Assembly (NCBI GenBank): GCA_947496145.1
Contig: CANMBS010000029.1
Span: forward strand, 1-64,000
DNA from: an uncultured Pseudovibrio sp.
Lineage (GTDB): Bacteria > Pseudomonadota > Alphaproteobacteria > Rhizobiales > Stappiaceae
Reading direction: 5' to 3'
Length of the DNA stretch: 64,000 nucleotides
Below, in pieces: positions 53,047-62,134 of this stretch (its first letter is position 1; every line of letters starts with the position of its first letter). The translations under genes were made by a program, and so were the position numbers. The notes beneath the pieces were generated by a model. It was given only the letters and a program-made list of their open reading frames with translations, ran no database searches and had not been told where the DNA came from.

Positions 53047-53898
53047 TTACTCTGCGAGCGGATAGTTTCGGATAAAGCGGTCTGTAAAGATCAGCAGGAT
53101 GATGCCCGGGATGGAGGCGATCAGGGCGATGCCTGCGCCGGTTGCATCCAGTGCACCACCGGAAATCTTGGCAAAAAGCAGCGTCGGCAGGGTGATGATG
53201 TGACCCTGACCGATGAAAAAAGTCAGCAAAAACAGATTGGTTGAAACAAGGAAGGTAAACAGGCAGCCTGCGATTACACCCGGCAGGATCATAGGCAACG
53301 TAACGCGAAAAAAGATCTGGCTGCGGTTGGCACCCAGAATGCGGGCATGGTCTTCAGCTTCTGTACCATGACCCTGATAGACTGCCGTGAGCATGCGCAC
53401 CATGTATGGAATAGTTGGGATCAGGTGAACCACAATCACTCCTGCATACGTGCCAGCAAGACCCAGCGCGATGAAAATCATCAGCAGAGCAATGCCAATC
53501 GCTGCTTCCGGCAGAAGCAAGGGCAAAGCGATCAGAAACTCCAGCTGGCTCTTGCCGTGGAAGTTGCGCTGCGCCAGCACGCGGGCAGCGGGCAGACAAA
53601 TGAGCAGGCACAGAAGCGTCACCGCAATACCGATACCAAGCGTGTTGATGGTTGCCTCGCCAACGCGGGAACTTGGCGAGAAAACATAGTCCCACGCCAG
53701 TGGAAACGGCGAGCGTTCGCGCTGCTCATGCCACCACACTGTCGGCAGGATGTTCGGCCATGCCCAACGGAAGGCCAGCGACTGGATGATCAGCGGCGCA
53801 AACGGCGCAATGGTGAAAGTCGCCATGGTCAGCACAAGTAAGCGCTGCCATGGGCTGATCGCCTTAAGGTCACGTGGTTTAGAAGTCTGACCAGTCAT
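53047..53898 (-). CDS. ABC transporter permease (YnjC-like half), second permease
   Basis: The product is 283 residues from the ATG at 53898, overlapping the previous stop by one base. Six membrane segments and the inner-membrane permease loop (AEDHARILGANRSQIFFRVTLPMI) are visible. The neighbouring genes encode the other permease, a binding protein and an ATPase. E. coli YnjC is a fusion of two such halves; here the halves are separate genes. Substrate is unknown. Confidence 0.85.
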   Translation of the reverse strand: MTGQTSKPRDLKAISPWQRLLVLTMATFTIAPFAPLIIQSLAFRWAWPNILPTVWWHEQRERSPFPLAWDYVFSPSSRVGEATINTLGIGIAVTLLCLLICLPAARVLAQRNFHGKSQLEFLIALPLLLPEAAIGIALLMIFIALGLAGTYAGVIVVHLIPTIPYMVRMLTAVYQGHGTEAEDHARILGANRSQIFFRVTLPMILPGVIAGCLFTFLVSTNLFLLTFFIGQGHIITLPTLLFAKISGGALDATGAGIALIASIPGIILLIFTDRFIRNYPLAE

Positions 53899-54833
53899 CA
53901 CACACGCCCCCGTGCACGTTCCCATCTGCGGTAACCCAACAGATAAGCGCCAAGGAAAACGCCGGAAACCAGAGCCAGAGAGACAACCACAGCCATACCT
54001 TGCAGCTGGAATGCGTAGTTCGCATCCTGAAAATAACGCCACGCCAGCACCGGCAAAGTATCCGGATAGCCACCGCCCAGAATAAGCGGAGCTTCAAAAG
54101 CGCCGATGTTGAAGGCAAAACAGATGAGCGATGCGGAGACTATGCCCGGCATGATCTGCGGGAGCGTGACGCGCCAGAAAATCTGTCTGGAACTTGCTCC
54201 AAGTACCATAGCCGCCTCCACCGTATCTTCCCCCTTGCGGGCAAGAACAGCTGAGAGGGTGAGTGTCATGAACGGGACCTGCTTCCAGACATAAACAGCA
54301 ATGATCCCATAGCCCCAATGGGACTTAAGAACCCGCACAAACTGCGAAGGGTCGTCAATCAGGCCAAGCCCGGCAGAGATGCGGGAGAAAAGACCACCAT
54401 TGCCTAGCATTACCAGTGCCAGTGCGATGCCAACCGTATAGGGCACCATCAACGGCAAGCGGGTGAGTGCGCCAAACAGGCGAGAGGATTTGAACTTTTT
54501 GGAAAGAGCAATGCTCAACGGAACTGAGATCACAAGACCAATCAGCGTTGCTGCGAAACCGTAGTAAAGCGTCAGGCCGAGAGACACCCAGAAATCGGAG
54601 GAGAACCAGAGGCGTTCAAAATATTGAGTGGTAGGAAACTCATTGATGCCAAACCATGGCGCATAGCCAAAGCTTTGCAGAATACCCAGCACCACAGCGC
54701 CCCCAAACAGCCCCAGCAAAACCACAAGCAGCGGCGTAATTTCTGCAATATCCCGCAGGTTCTGCATAAATGCAGGAGAGGCAGAGATGTTAGAGTGAGC
54801 GGAAAGCGCCTTGGGCATCGTCGATCGTCTCAT
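53898..54833 (-). CDS. ABC transporter permease (YnjC-like half), first permease
   Basis: The product is 311 residues (an ATG at 54818 is an alternative start). It has six membrane segments and the EAA loop TVEAAMVLGASSRQIFWRVT, followed by LPQIMPGIVSASLICFAF. It pairs with the downstream permease to form the channel. A strong stem-loop lies just upstream. Confidence 0.85.
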   Translation of the reverse strand: MRRSTMPKALSAHSNISASPAFMQNLRDIAEITPLLVVLLGLFGGAVVLGILQSFGYAPWFGINEFPTTQYFERLWFSSDFWVSLGLTLYYGFAATLIGLVISVPLSIALSKKFKSSRLFGALTRLPLMVPYTVGIALALVMLGNGGLFSRISAGLGLIDDPSQFVRVLKSHWGYGIIAVYVWKQVPFMTLTLSAVLARKGEDTVEAAMVLGASSRQIFWRVTLPQIMPGIVSASLICFAFNIGAFEAPLILGGGYPDTLPVLAWRYFQDANYAFQLQGMAVVVSLALVSGVFLGAYLLGYRRWERARGRV

Positions 54834-54839
54834 AAAGGA

Positions 54840-54865
54840 GCGGATGGCAGCTGTCCGCCATCCGC
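54840..54865 (-). promoter_or_regulatory. Intra-operon stem-loop between the binding-protein and permease genes
   Basis: A perfect 9-bp stem (GCGGATGGC at 54840-54848 with GCCATCCGC at 54857-54865, 8-nt loop) fills the 39-bp gap. Such structures between a binding protein and its permeases usually stabilise the upstream mRNA and lower permease expression. No long T run follows, so full termination is unlikely. Confidence 0.65.
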
Positions 54866-54872
54866 AAAAAGA

Positions 54873-56240
54873 TTAATTGTTCAGTTCGCCAGAAACCTGC
54901 GCCACAATGTCAGCCAGCGGCTTGTCTTCCTTGCGCTCGATCACCGCCAGCCAGGTCGCTTCGATTACATCAACAAGGCTCGCGTTGGTATCTGGTGCGA
55001 TATTGTCATCCAATTGCTGCTGGGTAACGCCATAGTGAGGCGGTGCAGAAGTTGCGATTTCAGCAGCTTCTTCCTCGCTCAAGCGCCACAGGTCCAGACC
55101 AACCGGCATGCCTGCTGTTTTCAGTTTGGTGGCCTGCGCTTCAACGGAAGAAAAGTAGTTGATCGCCACAAGAGCTGCCGCCGGATGCGGGCTGTTGAGC
55201 GGCACGGCAAGGTAGTTCTTGTTTTTGATCATATTGCCAGCCGGGAAGATCATCTCTTCGGCCTGCTCTGGATAAGCACCTGTGATCAGACCGTTATGAT
55301 TGCCGAATACCCCGAACTTACAGTTGAAATGGACTTCGGAGTTGAGGAACAGATTGTCCAGTTCGCCGGAGTTTTCCGGGTAGCGAGGCTTGCCGGAAGC
55401 CCCACCAAGCAACAGCGGCTCAATACTTTTCAGGTACTCAATGCCTGGTTCCATCAGGCGCGCCAGTTCCACACTACCCAGCTCTTCAAAGCTCTTCTGG
55501 TACGGCTCAGCGCCGGTTCCATCCGGGTTGTGCGCATAAAGTACGGACTGCACGAAGGTGTTACCGAGGTAATGCGGTGGCTTCACATAAGTGAACTTGC
55601 CCGGATTGGCTTCAAGATAGGTCTTCAGTTGTGCAAAGGTTGCAGGCGTGTTTTCTGCAGAAACATGGGCGCGGTTGACGGAGCACACATACTGCTCACC
55701 AGACCACGGCATTTCCTGAAAACCGGTCTTTACGCCAAAGTCACGCAGGTTGAGGAGGGACCGCGGGTCGTTTTCATCCCACTCAAAGTTCACGGAGTTT
55801 GGCAGGCGATTGGCGAAAGCGCCCCACAATGCATTTTGCTGCTTCAGAGAGTAAAAGTTCTCACCGTTGACCCAGACCAGATCCACACTGCCCTGCTCTT
55901 CACCACGACCAGCGGCCAGTTCAGCAATCACCACATCTACGGTATCTTTGGTGGCTGTAATGCGAACCGGATTGAGGCGCACACCCTCTGCGGCCAGAGC
56001 TGGTGTTGCAACCTGATCCACCCACAGATTGATGATATCGGAGCCACCCCAGTAGTAGAAGTTGACGGAGCCTTCCTCGCGTGCCCGGGCAGTTACATCT
56101 TCCCACCCCAGATTGCCTTTCAGGAACTCACTGCGGAACACCCCCGGAGCGTTCATTGCCTGTGCAACACCGCTCCAGCTTACAACAGCGAGCGTGCTTG
56201 CAAGAAGCATCTGTCTAATGAGTGGTTTTGTTCTTTGCAT
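54873..56240 (-). CDS. YnjB-like ABC transporter substrate-binding protein
   Basis: The product is 455 residues with a signal peptide (QMLLASTLAVVSWSGVAQA). The mature part has YnjB-family motifs: NFYYWGGSDIINLWVDQV, GSVDLVWVNGENFYSLKQQ, MPWSGEQYVCSVNRA and PGKFTYVKPPHYLGNTFVQS. It would capture the ligand in the periplasm. The ligand of the family is not established. It follows the ATPase gene after 28 bp. Confidence 0.85.
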   Translation of the reverse strand: MQRTKPLIRQMLLASTLAVVSWSGVAQAMNAPGVFRSEFLKGNLGWEDVTARAREEGSVNFYYWGGSDIINLWVDQVATPALAAEGVRLNPVRITATKDTVDVVIAELAAGRGEEQGSVDLVWVNGENFYSLKQQNALWGAFANRLPNSVNFEWDENDPRSLLNLRDFGVKTGFQEMPWSGEQYVCSVNRAHVSAENTPATFAQLKTYLEANPGKFTYVKPPHYLGNTFVQSVLYAHNPDGTGAEPYQKSFEELGSVELARLMEPGIEYLKSIEPLLLGGASGKPRYPENSGELDNLFLNSEVHFNCKFGVFGNHNGLITGAYPEQAEEMIFPAGNMIKNKNYLAVPLNSPHPAAALVAINYFSSVEAQATKLKTAGMPVGLDLWRLSEEEAAEIATSAPPHYGVTQQQLDDNIAPDTNASLVDVIEATWLAVIERKEDKPLADIVAQVSGELNN

Positions 56241-56268
56241 AAATTGCCCCCAACCGGTTTTCAGCCGC

Positions 56269-57315
56269 TTATTGCAGCAGCCAGATTTGCTCTGGCGGTA
56301 ATGTCACGGTGACCGCATCGCCAGTTTTTCTTTTAATGGTAGATGCTTCTTCAACGGTCAGAGATCCTTCTCCCACCTGAAGCGTGTAGCGCATCATCGC
56401 GCCAAGAAATTCCGCTCGTGTGATCATGCCGGAAAACGCATTGCTCTGCGGTGCTTCGCGGCACTCTCCAATCTGTATACTCTCAAAACGCAGCATGGCC
56501 TTAGGGGCGTGCGCAGCACCTCGGGCCGATGTGTCAGCCAACCTGAGTTGACCATACGGGCTGTCGATATGGTTTTCTGAGGTACGCACGCACTCAAAAA
56601 TGTTGGAATGCCCCATGAAACGGGCTGTCTGCTCGTTGACAGGACGCTGGTAGATTTCATCGGGCGCAGCCAGTTGCGCGACCCTGCCGTCAAACATCAC
56701 CGCAATCCGATCCGCCAGATCCATCGCTTCAATCTGATCATGAGTAACCAGCAGCGTTGTCATGCCGTACTCATCATGCAGGTCACGGATGAACTGGCGC
56801 ATTTCAGTGCGCAGGAGCGTATCGAGGCTCGCCATTGGCTCGTCCAGCAACAGCACTTCCGGCCTTGTTACCAGCGTTCTGGCAATCGCCACGCGCTGCA
56901 TCTGACCGCCGGAAAGCTGAGAGGGAAAACGCCTGGCGAAAGCTGAGAGGCGGACGATCTCCAGCATCTCACCCACCTGCCGCATCTGCTCCTCAGCAGA
57001 CATACCGCGCACAGAAAGGCCAAACGCCACGTTTTGCTCTACCGTCATATGCGGGAACAGGCCGAAGCGCTGGGAAACAAGGCCGACTTTTCGTTTCTGA
57101 ACAGGCAGGTTCGTCACATCCTGACCATTGAACCAGATGGAACCGGATGTCGGTTGCTCCAGCCCGCAGACCATGCGCAGGCTTGTCGTTTTGCCGCAGC
57201 CGGATGGCCCCAGCAACACCAGAAACTCACCGCAGGTTACATCAAGGTTGATGGCATCAACCGCTGGTGCTCCGGAGAACACTTTTGAGAGGTTTTTAAG
57301 CTGAACCTGCGTCAC
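56269..57315 (-). CDS. ABC transporter ATP-binding protein (YnjD/PotA-like)
   Basis: The product is about 348 residues from the GTG at 57315 (GAGG six bases upstream; a GTG at 57330 would add five residues). Motifs: Walker A GPSGCGKTTS, Q-loop SQRFGLFPH, signature LSGGQMQRVAIAR, Walker B VLLLDEPMASLD, and H-loop VTHDQIEAM. A C-terminal ~100-residue domain is of the TOBE type. It is the first gene of the importer operon. Confidence 0.9.
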   Translation of the reverse strand: MTQVQLKNLSKVFSGAPAVDAINLDVTCGEFLVLLGPSGCGKTTSLRMVCGLEQPTSGSIWFNGQDVTNLPVQKRKVGLVSQRFGLFPHMTVEQNVAFGLSVRGMSAEEQMRQVGEMLEIVRLSAFARRFPSQLSGGQMQRVAIARTLVTRPEVLLLDEPMASLDTLLRTEMRQFIRDLHDEYGMTTLLVTHDQIEAMDLADRIAVMFDGRVAQLAAPDEIYQRPVNEQTARFMGHSNIFECVRTSENHIDSPYGQLRLADTSARGAAHAPKAMLRFESIQIGECREAPQSNAFSGMITRAEFLGAMMRYTLQVGEGSLTVEEASTIKRKTGDAVTVTLPPEQIWLLQ

Positions 57316-57716
57316 ACGGTGCCTCTTCACTCAACTTGATCAGGACGTTTGCGTCCATCTGTTGTCATTGTTGTTTAAGCTTCTGCCGAAGCTTACCCGG
57401 CACATCGCTAGAACTCAGATTTCTCACTGTCAACTGAGAGATTGCACAGTATGCCAGTTCATTGCTGGTGGTACAGTAAAACCAGCATGAATTTGGCGTT
57501 ATGAAGGTTGATCATCAGGTGATTGAACTGTTCCCGGCACCAAAAACTGTTTATTTCACGCAGATTAGCCGCAATTGCCTTTGCAAAAACGAGAGCAGTC
57601 AAATTCAGATCAGATTGATAGCACCAGTGACAAACCATCCCACGCACAATAACGCACGGGACCACCCTCAATCAATGTTGATCGGGGGTGGTCAAAGGCG
57701 TGTTACGGGAGCGCCA
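57316..57716. other. Intergenic stretch with a stem-loop at 57660-57693
   Basis: About 400 bp hold no supported gene. At 57660-57667 and 57686-57693 an 8-bp inverted repeat (GACCACCC with GGGTGGTC) is found about 25 bp beyond the stop of the DUF417 gene. It may terminate that transcript, but no T run follows. The promoter of the ABC operon should also lie here; no element could be named. Confidence 0.4.
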
Positions 57717-58217
57717 TTATTCTTGACTGACACTGAGGGCATTGGCCAGTGCGAACACAGAGGCGAATAACAGGACAATATCCTTCAGCAGAAACTGGCC
57801 TGGAATAACTGAGATCGCCAGCACGCCAGTGTCAGGAATGAACACACCCGGCGTAGAAAAGAAGAAGCTGAAGGTCACCAGAAATGTCATGATTGCACCC
57901 AGTGCACCGTAGACTGCGAACTTTGGCGCGAAGAAGCGGGTGGCGAGTAAGCCTGCAATGGTCAACTCGGTCAGACCGATCAGTCTGGACACAGCTCCTT
58001 CGGACAAGAATGTGTAGAGCCACCCAAGAAAGGGAGAATTCTCAACCAGTCCGCGGATTGCCCCCGCTTCATAGGCGGTGAACTTCATTCCGCCAAACCA
58101 GAGGAATACGAGAATAAGAGCCGCGAAGATACCATTTTTCGCGATGTCCGACAGTAAAGCACTCAGAGCGGCATTGCCTTCTGATTCAGTGGCAGGCGCG
58201 TGAGTAAGATCAGTCAT
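57717..58217 (-). CDS. DUF417 (YkgB/RclC-like) inner membrane protein
   Basis: The product is 166 residues with four membrane segments. The family pattern is clear: ILVFLWFGGMKFTAYEAGAI, SPFLGWLYTFL, GLTELTIAGLLATRFF and FFFSTPGVFIPDTG, followed by GQFLLKDIVLLFAS. E. coli RclC belongs to this family and is linked to reactive chlorine resistance; that does not prove the same role here. It is divergent from the TetR gene. Confidence 0.88.
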   Translation of the reverse strand: MTDLTHAPATESEGNAALSALLSDIAKNGIFAALILVFLWFGGMKFTAYEAGAIRGLVENSPFLGWLYTFLSEGAVSRLIGLTELTIAGLLATRFFAPKFAVYGALGAIMTFLVTFSFFFSTPGVFIPDTGVLAISVIPGQFLLKDIVLLFASVFALANALSVSQE

Positions 58218-58286
58218 ATCAACCTCCTGTGTTGAATTTGGCAGTATTGGGCGGCGGGTCTTGCCAGCCTGCGAGCTTAGGTATAT

Positions 58287-58327
58287 AAATTACGGACCGA
58301 TGTGTCCATAATAAATTACGGACTGAT
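58287..58327. promoter_or_regulatory. Operator-like repeats between the DUF417 and TetR genes
   Basis: A direct repeat AAATTACGGACYGAT occurs at 58287 and 58313, 26 bp apart. The first copy is half of a palindrome, TTACGGAC (58290-58297) with GTCCATAA (58304-58311). Such symmetric elements in a divergent promoter are typical binding sites of the adjacent TetR regulator. Confidence 0.6.
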
Positions 58328-58358
58328 CGGTAACATTGTTGTGAGTAGGAATAGAGTG

Positions 58359-58928
58359 ATGGCAAGACCTCGGGAATTTGACCCTGAAACTGCTTTAGAC
58401 AGAATACAGAGAGCTTTTTGGGAAAAAGGCTATCATGGTACCTCCATGCAGGATCTGGAGAAGATAACTGAGCTGAAGAAGCAGTCGCTCTATCGGGAGT
58501 TTGGCAATAAAGATGCCATGTATGCCCGTGCGCTGAAGCTATACCACGAACGAGATATTACCCGTCTGGCGCAGGTGATCTGCGAGGCATCAGATGCAAA
58601 ACAGCGCTTTGCAGACCTGTTTGAGGCAGTGCTGGCCCCGGTGCGGAAAGGAGACCGCAGCGGCTGCTTTCTGTGCAACTCTGCCATCGAGCACGCCCAT
58701 GATGACCCGCAGATCCAACTCAATGCACAAGAAGGCATTAAAAGCACACAGCAGCTATTCGATACCGCCCTCACCGCCTCCGAGCCTTACAAGAGCGATG
58801 CGGCTTTACGAAAGCAAAAAGCCAATCTGCTGGCCGCTGGTTATTTCGGAGTGCGCGTGATGGTCCGTGGCGGCACGCCATTGCCGGAGCTGGAAGAGAC
58901 AGTTGCTGTTCTCATTAGTACTATCTAA
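58359..58928 (+). CDS. TetR/AcrR-family transcriptional regulator
   Basis: The product is 189 residues from the ATG at 58359 (MARPREFDPE), preceded by AGGA. The helix-turn-helix is FWEKGYHGTSMQDLEKIT, then LKKQSLYREFGNKDAMY, as in TetR regulators. The C-terminal domain has GCFLCNSAIEHAHDDP with two Cys, a pattern found in electrophile-sensing or thiol-reactive subgroups. It likely controls the divergent DUF417 gene and itself. Confidence 0.9.
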   Translation: MARPREFDPETALDRIQRAFWEKGYHGTSMQDLEKITELKKQSLYREFGNKDAMYARALKLYHERDITRLAQVICEASDAKQRFADLFEAVLAPVRKGDRSGCFLCNSAIEHAHDDPQIQLNAQEGIKSTQQLFDTALTASEPYKSDAALRKQKANLLAAGYFGVRVMVRGGTPLPELEETVAVLISTI

Positions 58929-59113
58929 AACTCTTGTGCAAACATATCTTAGATCGCGTTTGCGTGGGTTGCGAGCACAGGCATGGTTTCAGACAGAACG
59001 CTTGGGGCAACCCCGGTACCTCTCTCATAGAGGTATCGCGATTGCCAATATTGCCGCTCTTCTCTCTCCGGCTCAGAGCCCATGACTTTTGCATGAGAGC
59101 CAGGCGGCCCCAT

Positions 59114-60370
59114 TCAGGCAACGCTCGCTTCCAACTGATACTTGCCGATCATTTGCCCCTCATCGTTTAGGAACCTTGCAAACAAGAAGGGCTCAATATC
59201 AATTGAAGCAGGTTGATGTCGTACCAGCTCATCTAATAGTTTTCCGGTTATTGCCGAAGTCAGCATTCCAGTGCGAAAATGACCGCAGGCATTAAGATAC
59301 CCTTCAATCCCCGGCACCTTTCCAAGGATCGGCAGCTCGTCGGGAGAACCGGGCCGGAGTCCAGCCCAGCAACGTTTTACATTCATTTCCTTCAAAGCTG
59401 GAATTGACTTCATTGCTCCTGTAGCGAGCTCTTTTAAAAATCTGATGTCCGTCGTAGTATCAAACCCACGCTCTTCCGTTGTGGAACCTATGAGGATCTC
59501 ACCATTATCTTTTTGAGCGATGTAACAGTCACTGGTTGTTAAGCAGCCATTTAATAACTTCGGCAATTTTTCAGAAACAAGCACCTGCCCTTTAACCGGG
59601 AATACTGGTAGTGGAAAGCCGGTTGCCCATTTGCTTATGGTTTCTGCCCATGCCCCCGCCGCATTTATCATGAGCTTGCAGGGCAAACGACCTCTTTCAG
59701 TAATTACACCTGTGACAGATGCGCCTTGCCGTTCAATGCCGGTCACTTTGGTGTTTAAATGCAACTCAACACCATTCTGCCGTGCAGCCTCAAGATAGGC
59801 TTCGTTCAGGAGGTATGGATTAATCTGATGATCGCAATTGAACTCCATCGCACCAATGGCCTCATGCGATACATGAGGTTCCTCAGCTTGCAGTTCCCCC
59901 TGATCCAGCCAGCGCACCTGACTCTTCCGGCTTGGTATTGCCGCTACAATATTTTCGGCGTAGAGGCGATCATATTCATCAAATAATATGAATTTTAAGC
60001 CCGTGCGCTCATACTTGAAATCAACTCCGTGCTTGTCCTTAAGCTCCTCATACAAGTCTGAATACATGGCGTTAGATGCCATCGCCATTTCAAAAAAACT
60101 CTCTGGCATAACATGGGGTTTCATATGCGGGATATCAGTTTGGCCTGTCTCGCGCATTTGCTTTGACAGGGTTTTGAACAAAATCACCCCGCAGCCAAGC
60201 CCAGTTGACTCCCCCATAGCCCAAAGGCCCCCGGCAGAAGCCCGTGATGCGTTCCCCGGATACTTGTAATCGACTAAAGCGATATTCAGATCTTTTTGAC
60301 GACTTAAGTAATAGGCTACAGCCGCGCCAATTACGCCGCCCCCACATATGACAACATCGTATGTTCTCAT
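59114..60370 (-). CDS. hcnC: Hydrogen cyanide synthase subunit HcnC (FAD-dependent oxidoreductase)
   Basis: The product is 418 residues, equal in length to Pseudomonas HcnC. HcnABC oxidises glycine to HCN and CO2 at the membrane. The FAD motif is VVICGGGVIGAAVAYYLS; strongly HcnC-like stretches are GNASRASAGGLWAMGESTGL, KLLNGCLTTSDCYIAQKDNG and WAGLRPGSPDELPILG. Related D-hydroxyproline and opine oxidases share the fold, so biochemical proof is lacking, but gene order and length fit hcnABC. It overlaps hcnB by four bases. Confidence 0.85.
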   Translation of the reverse strand: MRTYDVVICGGGVIGAAVAYYLSRQKDLNIALVDYKYPGNASRASAGGLWAMGESTGLGCGVILFKTLSKQMRETGQTDIPHMKPHVMPESFFEMAMASNAMYSDLYEELKDKHGVDFKYERTGLKFILFDEYDRLYAENIVAAIPSRKSQVRWLDQGELQAEEPHVSHEAIGAMEFNCDHQINPYLLNEAYLEAARQNGVELHLNTKVTGIERQGASVTGVITERGRLPCKLMINAAGAWAETISKWATGFPLPVFPVKGQVLVSEKLPKLLNGCLTTSDCYIAQKDNGEILIGSTTEERGFDTTTDIRFLKELATGAMKSIPALKEMNVKRCWAGLRPGSPDELPILGKVPGIEGYLNACGHFRTGMLTSAITGKLLDELVRHQPASIDIEPFLFARFLNDEGQMIGKYQLEASVA

Positions 60371-61752
60371 TGCTCTTCTCCGAATGCGGCAAATGGGATT
60401 TGATCTAATGGAAATCTTGGACGGATTAACTTCTGCTCCGGCTCGAAGCCTTCTTGCTTCAAACGGTCATAGCAATAATGAGAGCAGGTCTTACCCTGAC
60501 AGTCTCCCATAGTAACACGTGTGCGCATTTTGAGCGTGACCATATCCCGGCAACCCTGCTCTATGGCCCCCTCAATTTTTTGCTTTGTTACTTGCTCGCA
60601 GCGGCATATTACTGTGTCGTTATTCGGGAGTGTCAGCAGTCCGGGTTTGCGATAGCCTGCACTATCAAAGCCATATCTAAAGCGATAGAAACGCGACAAT
60701 TTTCGCCGCAGCTGATCAAGTTCAGTTTCCGCGACCGAATGCTCTAAGGCTCCCTGCTCGCTGGTAAGTGCAAGAGCAGCGATTTTTCCTTCAATTACGG
60801 CTGCATCGGCACCCGCGATTCTGGCAGTGTCACCAATGCAGAAAACACTCTCTCTGCTGCTGCGTTGCCAGCTATCTACCCTGGGAATTGTACCACTCAT
60901 GTGGTCATAGTCTACTTCGAGATCCATTAACTGCGCCAATTGAGAGCGCGCAGTAAACCCGTAGCCGACCCCGAGTGTATCGGCCCTGAGTGTTACGGCC
61001 TCTGATTTTTCAGGTACCCAATCCTCATCATAAGGCGCTACGGTGACCTCCTGAAGCTGTGAATCGCCCTTTGCCTCAACCAGCCCCCATCCGTAGTGAA
61101 CTGGAATATTCTGTTTCTTGAGATACCAGAGCATTGAAAGGCCTTGCAATGCCTGCTGCGGGCGGTTCAGAATTGACCGGACTTCCTTTGCAATTTCGCC
61201 AAATTTCGCAGCCTCATATACGCCGATCACATCGCAACCGGCTCTGCTCAGCTGACAGGCCACAAGAACGAGCAGAGGTCCCGTTCCTGCAACAACAACT
61301 TTGTTACCCGGTCTCACAAGACCACTCTTTATCTGCAGTTGAATTCCGCCAAGCAACATAACACCGGGAAGCTGCCAGCCAGGAAAAGGGACGCTACGCT
61401 CCTGACATCCCGTAGCAAGCACCAGCCGGTCATATTCCACCGAGGAGAGCCGGTCGCCTTTTAAAACCAGCAGTTCGTTCATCCCCAACGGCCCGAGAAC
61501 ACGTGACTGCTGCTCGAAATCGATCAGATGTGAGTATGTACGATACTCCTGCTTGATACTGGCAATTGTTGCGGTGAGTTTCTCATCCAGATGAGGCATC
61601 TCAGCAGTCTGGCGCCAGGGTCCCCGATAAATAACGCCACCCTGAGTTGGAGCTTCATCAATAACAGTGGAACGGATGCCATGTTTTGCCAGTTCAATAG
61701 CGGTCGAAGAGCCTGCCGGCCCAGCCCCAACAATAACGATTTTATCGCTCAT
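60367..61752 (-). CDS. hcnB: Hydrogen cyanide synthase subunit HcnB
   Basis: The product is 461 residues. It is a flavoprotein with IVIVGAGPAGSSTAIELAK at the N-terminus, a second nucleotide-binding site (NKVVVAGTGPLLVLVACQLS) and a C-terminal Cys region (VICRCEQVTKQ, GDCQGKTCSHYC) that can bind a [2Fe-2S] cluster. Its size matches Pseudomonas HcnB (about 464). It overlaps hcnA by 11 bp. Confidence 0.83.
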   Translation of the reverse strand: MSDKIVIVGAGPAGSSTAIELAKHGIRSTVIDEAPTQGGVIYRGPWRQTAEMPHLDEKLTATIASIKQEYRTYSHLIDFEQQSRVLGPLGMNELLVLKGDRLSSVEYDRLVLATGCQERSVPFPGWQLPGVMLLGGIQLQIKSGLVRPGNKVVVAGTGPLLVLVACQLSRAGCDVIGVYEAAKFGEIAKEVRSILNRPQQALQGLSMLWYLKKQNIPVHYGWGLVEAKGDSQLQEVTVAPYDEDWVPEKSEAVTLRADTLGVGYGFTARSQLAQLMDLEVDYDHMSGTIPRVDSWQRSSRESVFCIGDTARIAGADAAVIEGKIAALALTSEQGALEHSVAETELDQLRRKLSRFYRFRYGFDSAGYRKPGLLTLPNNDTVICRCEQVTKQKIEGAIEQGCRDMVTLKMRTRVTMGDCQGKTCSHYCYDRLKQEGFEPEQKLIRPRFPLDQIPFAAFGEEQ

Positions 61753-62134
61753 GCTTTGCCACCTGCTCCCAAACGATATTTCGTTGTGTCTGTATTTGCA
61801 TTCCGGGTCTGACTATGGTCTGACATGCTCGCTGCTTATGCTTTCCGTCAATATATACCGAGCAGCAATGGCAGACGCCCATCCCGCAATAAGCTCCGGA
61901 GACAACCCCAAAGTCATTTCTCATGACCTGACGTATATTTGAGGCAAGCAGTGCACTTAAAACGCTCTCGCCTTCAAAAGCCGGAATCGGGACCTCATCA
62001 ACGTTAATTGTAAAAGGCTGCTTAACAGCTCCTGTAATATCCTGACTTCGACCAGACAGCGGAGTACCTGGGGAGATGTAATTTTCAGGTGACTGGTCGC
62101 TGGCATTCTCTGTTGTATTAAACTCGCTTGTCAT
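61742..62134 (-). CDS. hcnA: Hydrogen cyanide synthase subunit HcnA ([2Fe-2S] protein)
   Basis: The product is 130 residues. The ferredoxin part shows SGAYCGMGVCHCCSVYIDGK and QRACQTIVRPGM, practically the HcnA signature. The N-terminal ~40 residues (Ser/Thr/Asn-rich) make it about 25 residues longer than Pseudomonas HcnA. AAGGAG lies about ten bases before the ATG. No clear FNR/ANR box was found upstream, unlike in Pseudomonas. Confidence 0.83.
   Translation of the reverse strand: MTSEFNTTENASDQSPENYISPGTPLSGRSQDITGAVKQPFTINVDEVPIPAFEGESVLSALLASNIRQVMRNDFGVVSGAYCGMGVCHCCSVYIDGKHKQRACQTIVRPGMQIQTQRNIVWEQVAKHER

Noticed and set aside
54624-56312. Plus-strand frame of 562 codons opposite the ABC transporter genes
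   Set aside because: It is antisense to the binding protein and permease genes, both with clear signatures.
59017-59035. Hairpin TACCTCT/AGAGGTA between the TetR and hcnC genes
   Set aside because: A 7-bp AT-containing stem without a T run is too weak to call a terminator.
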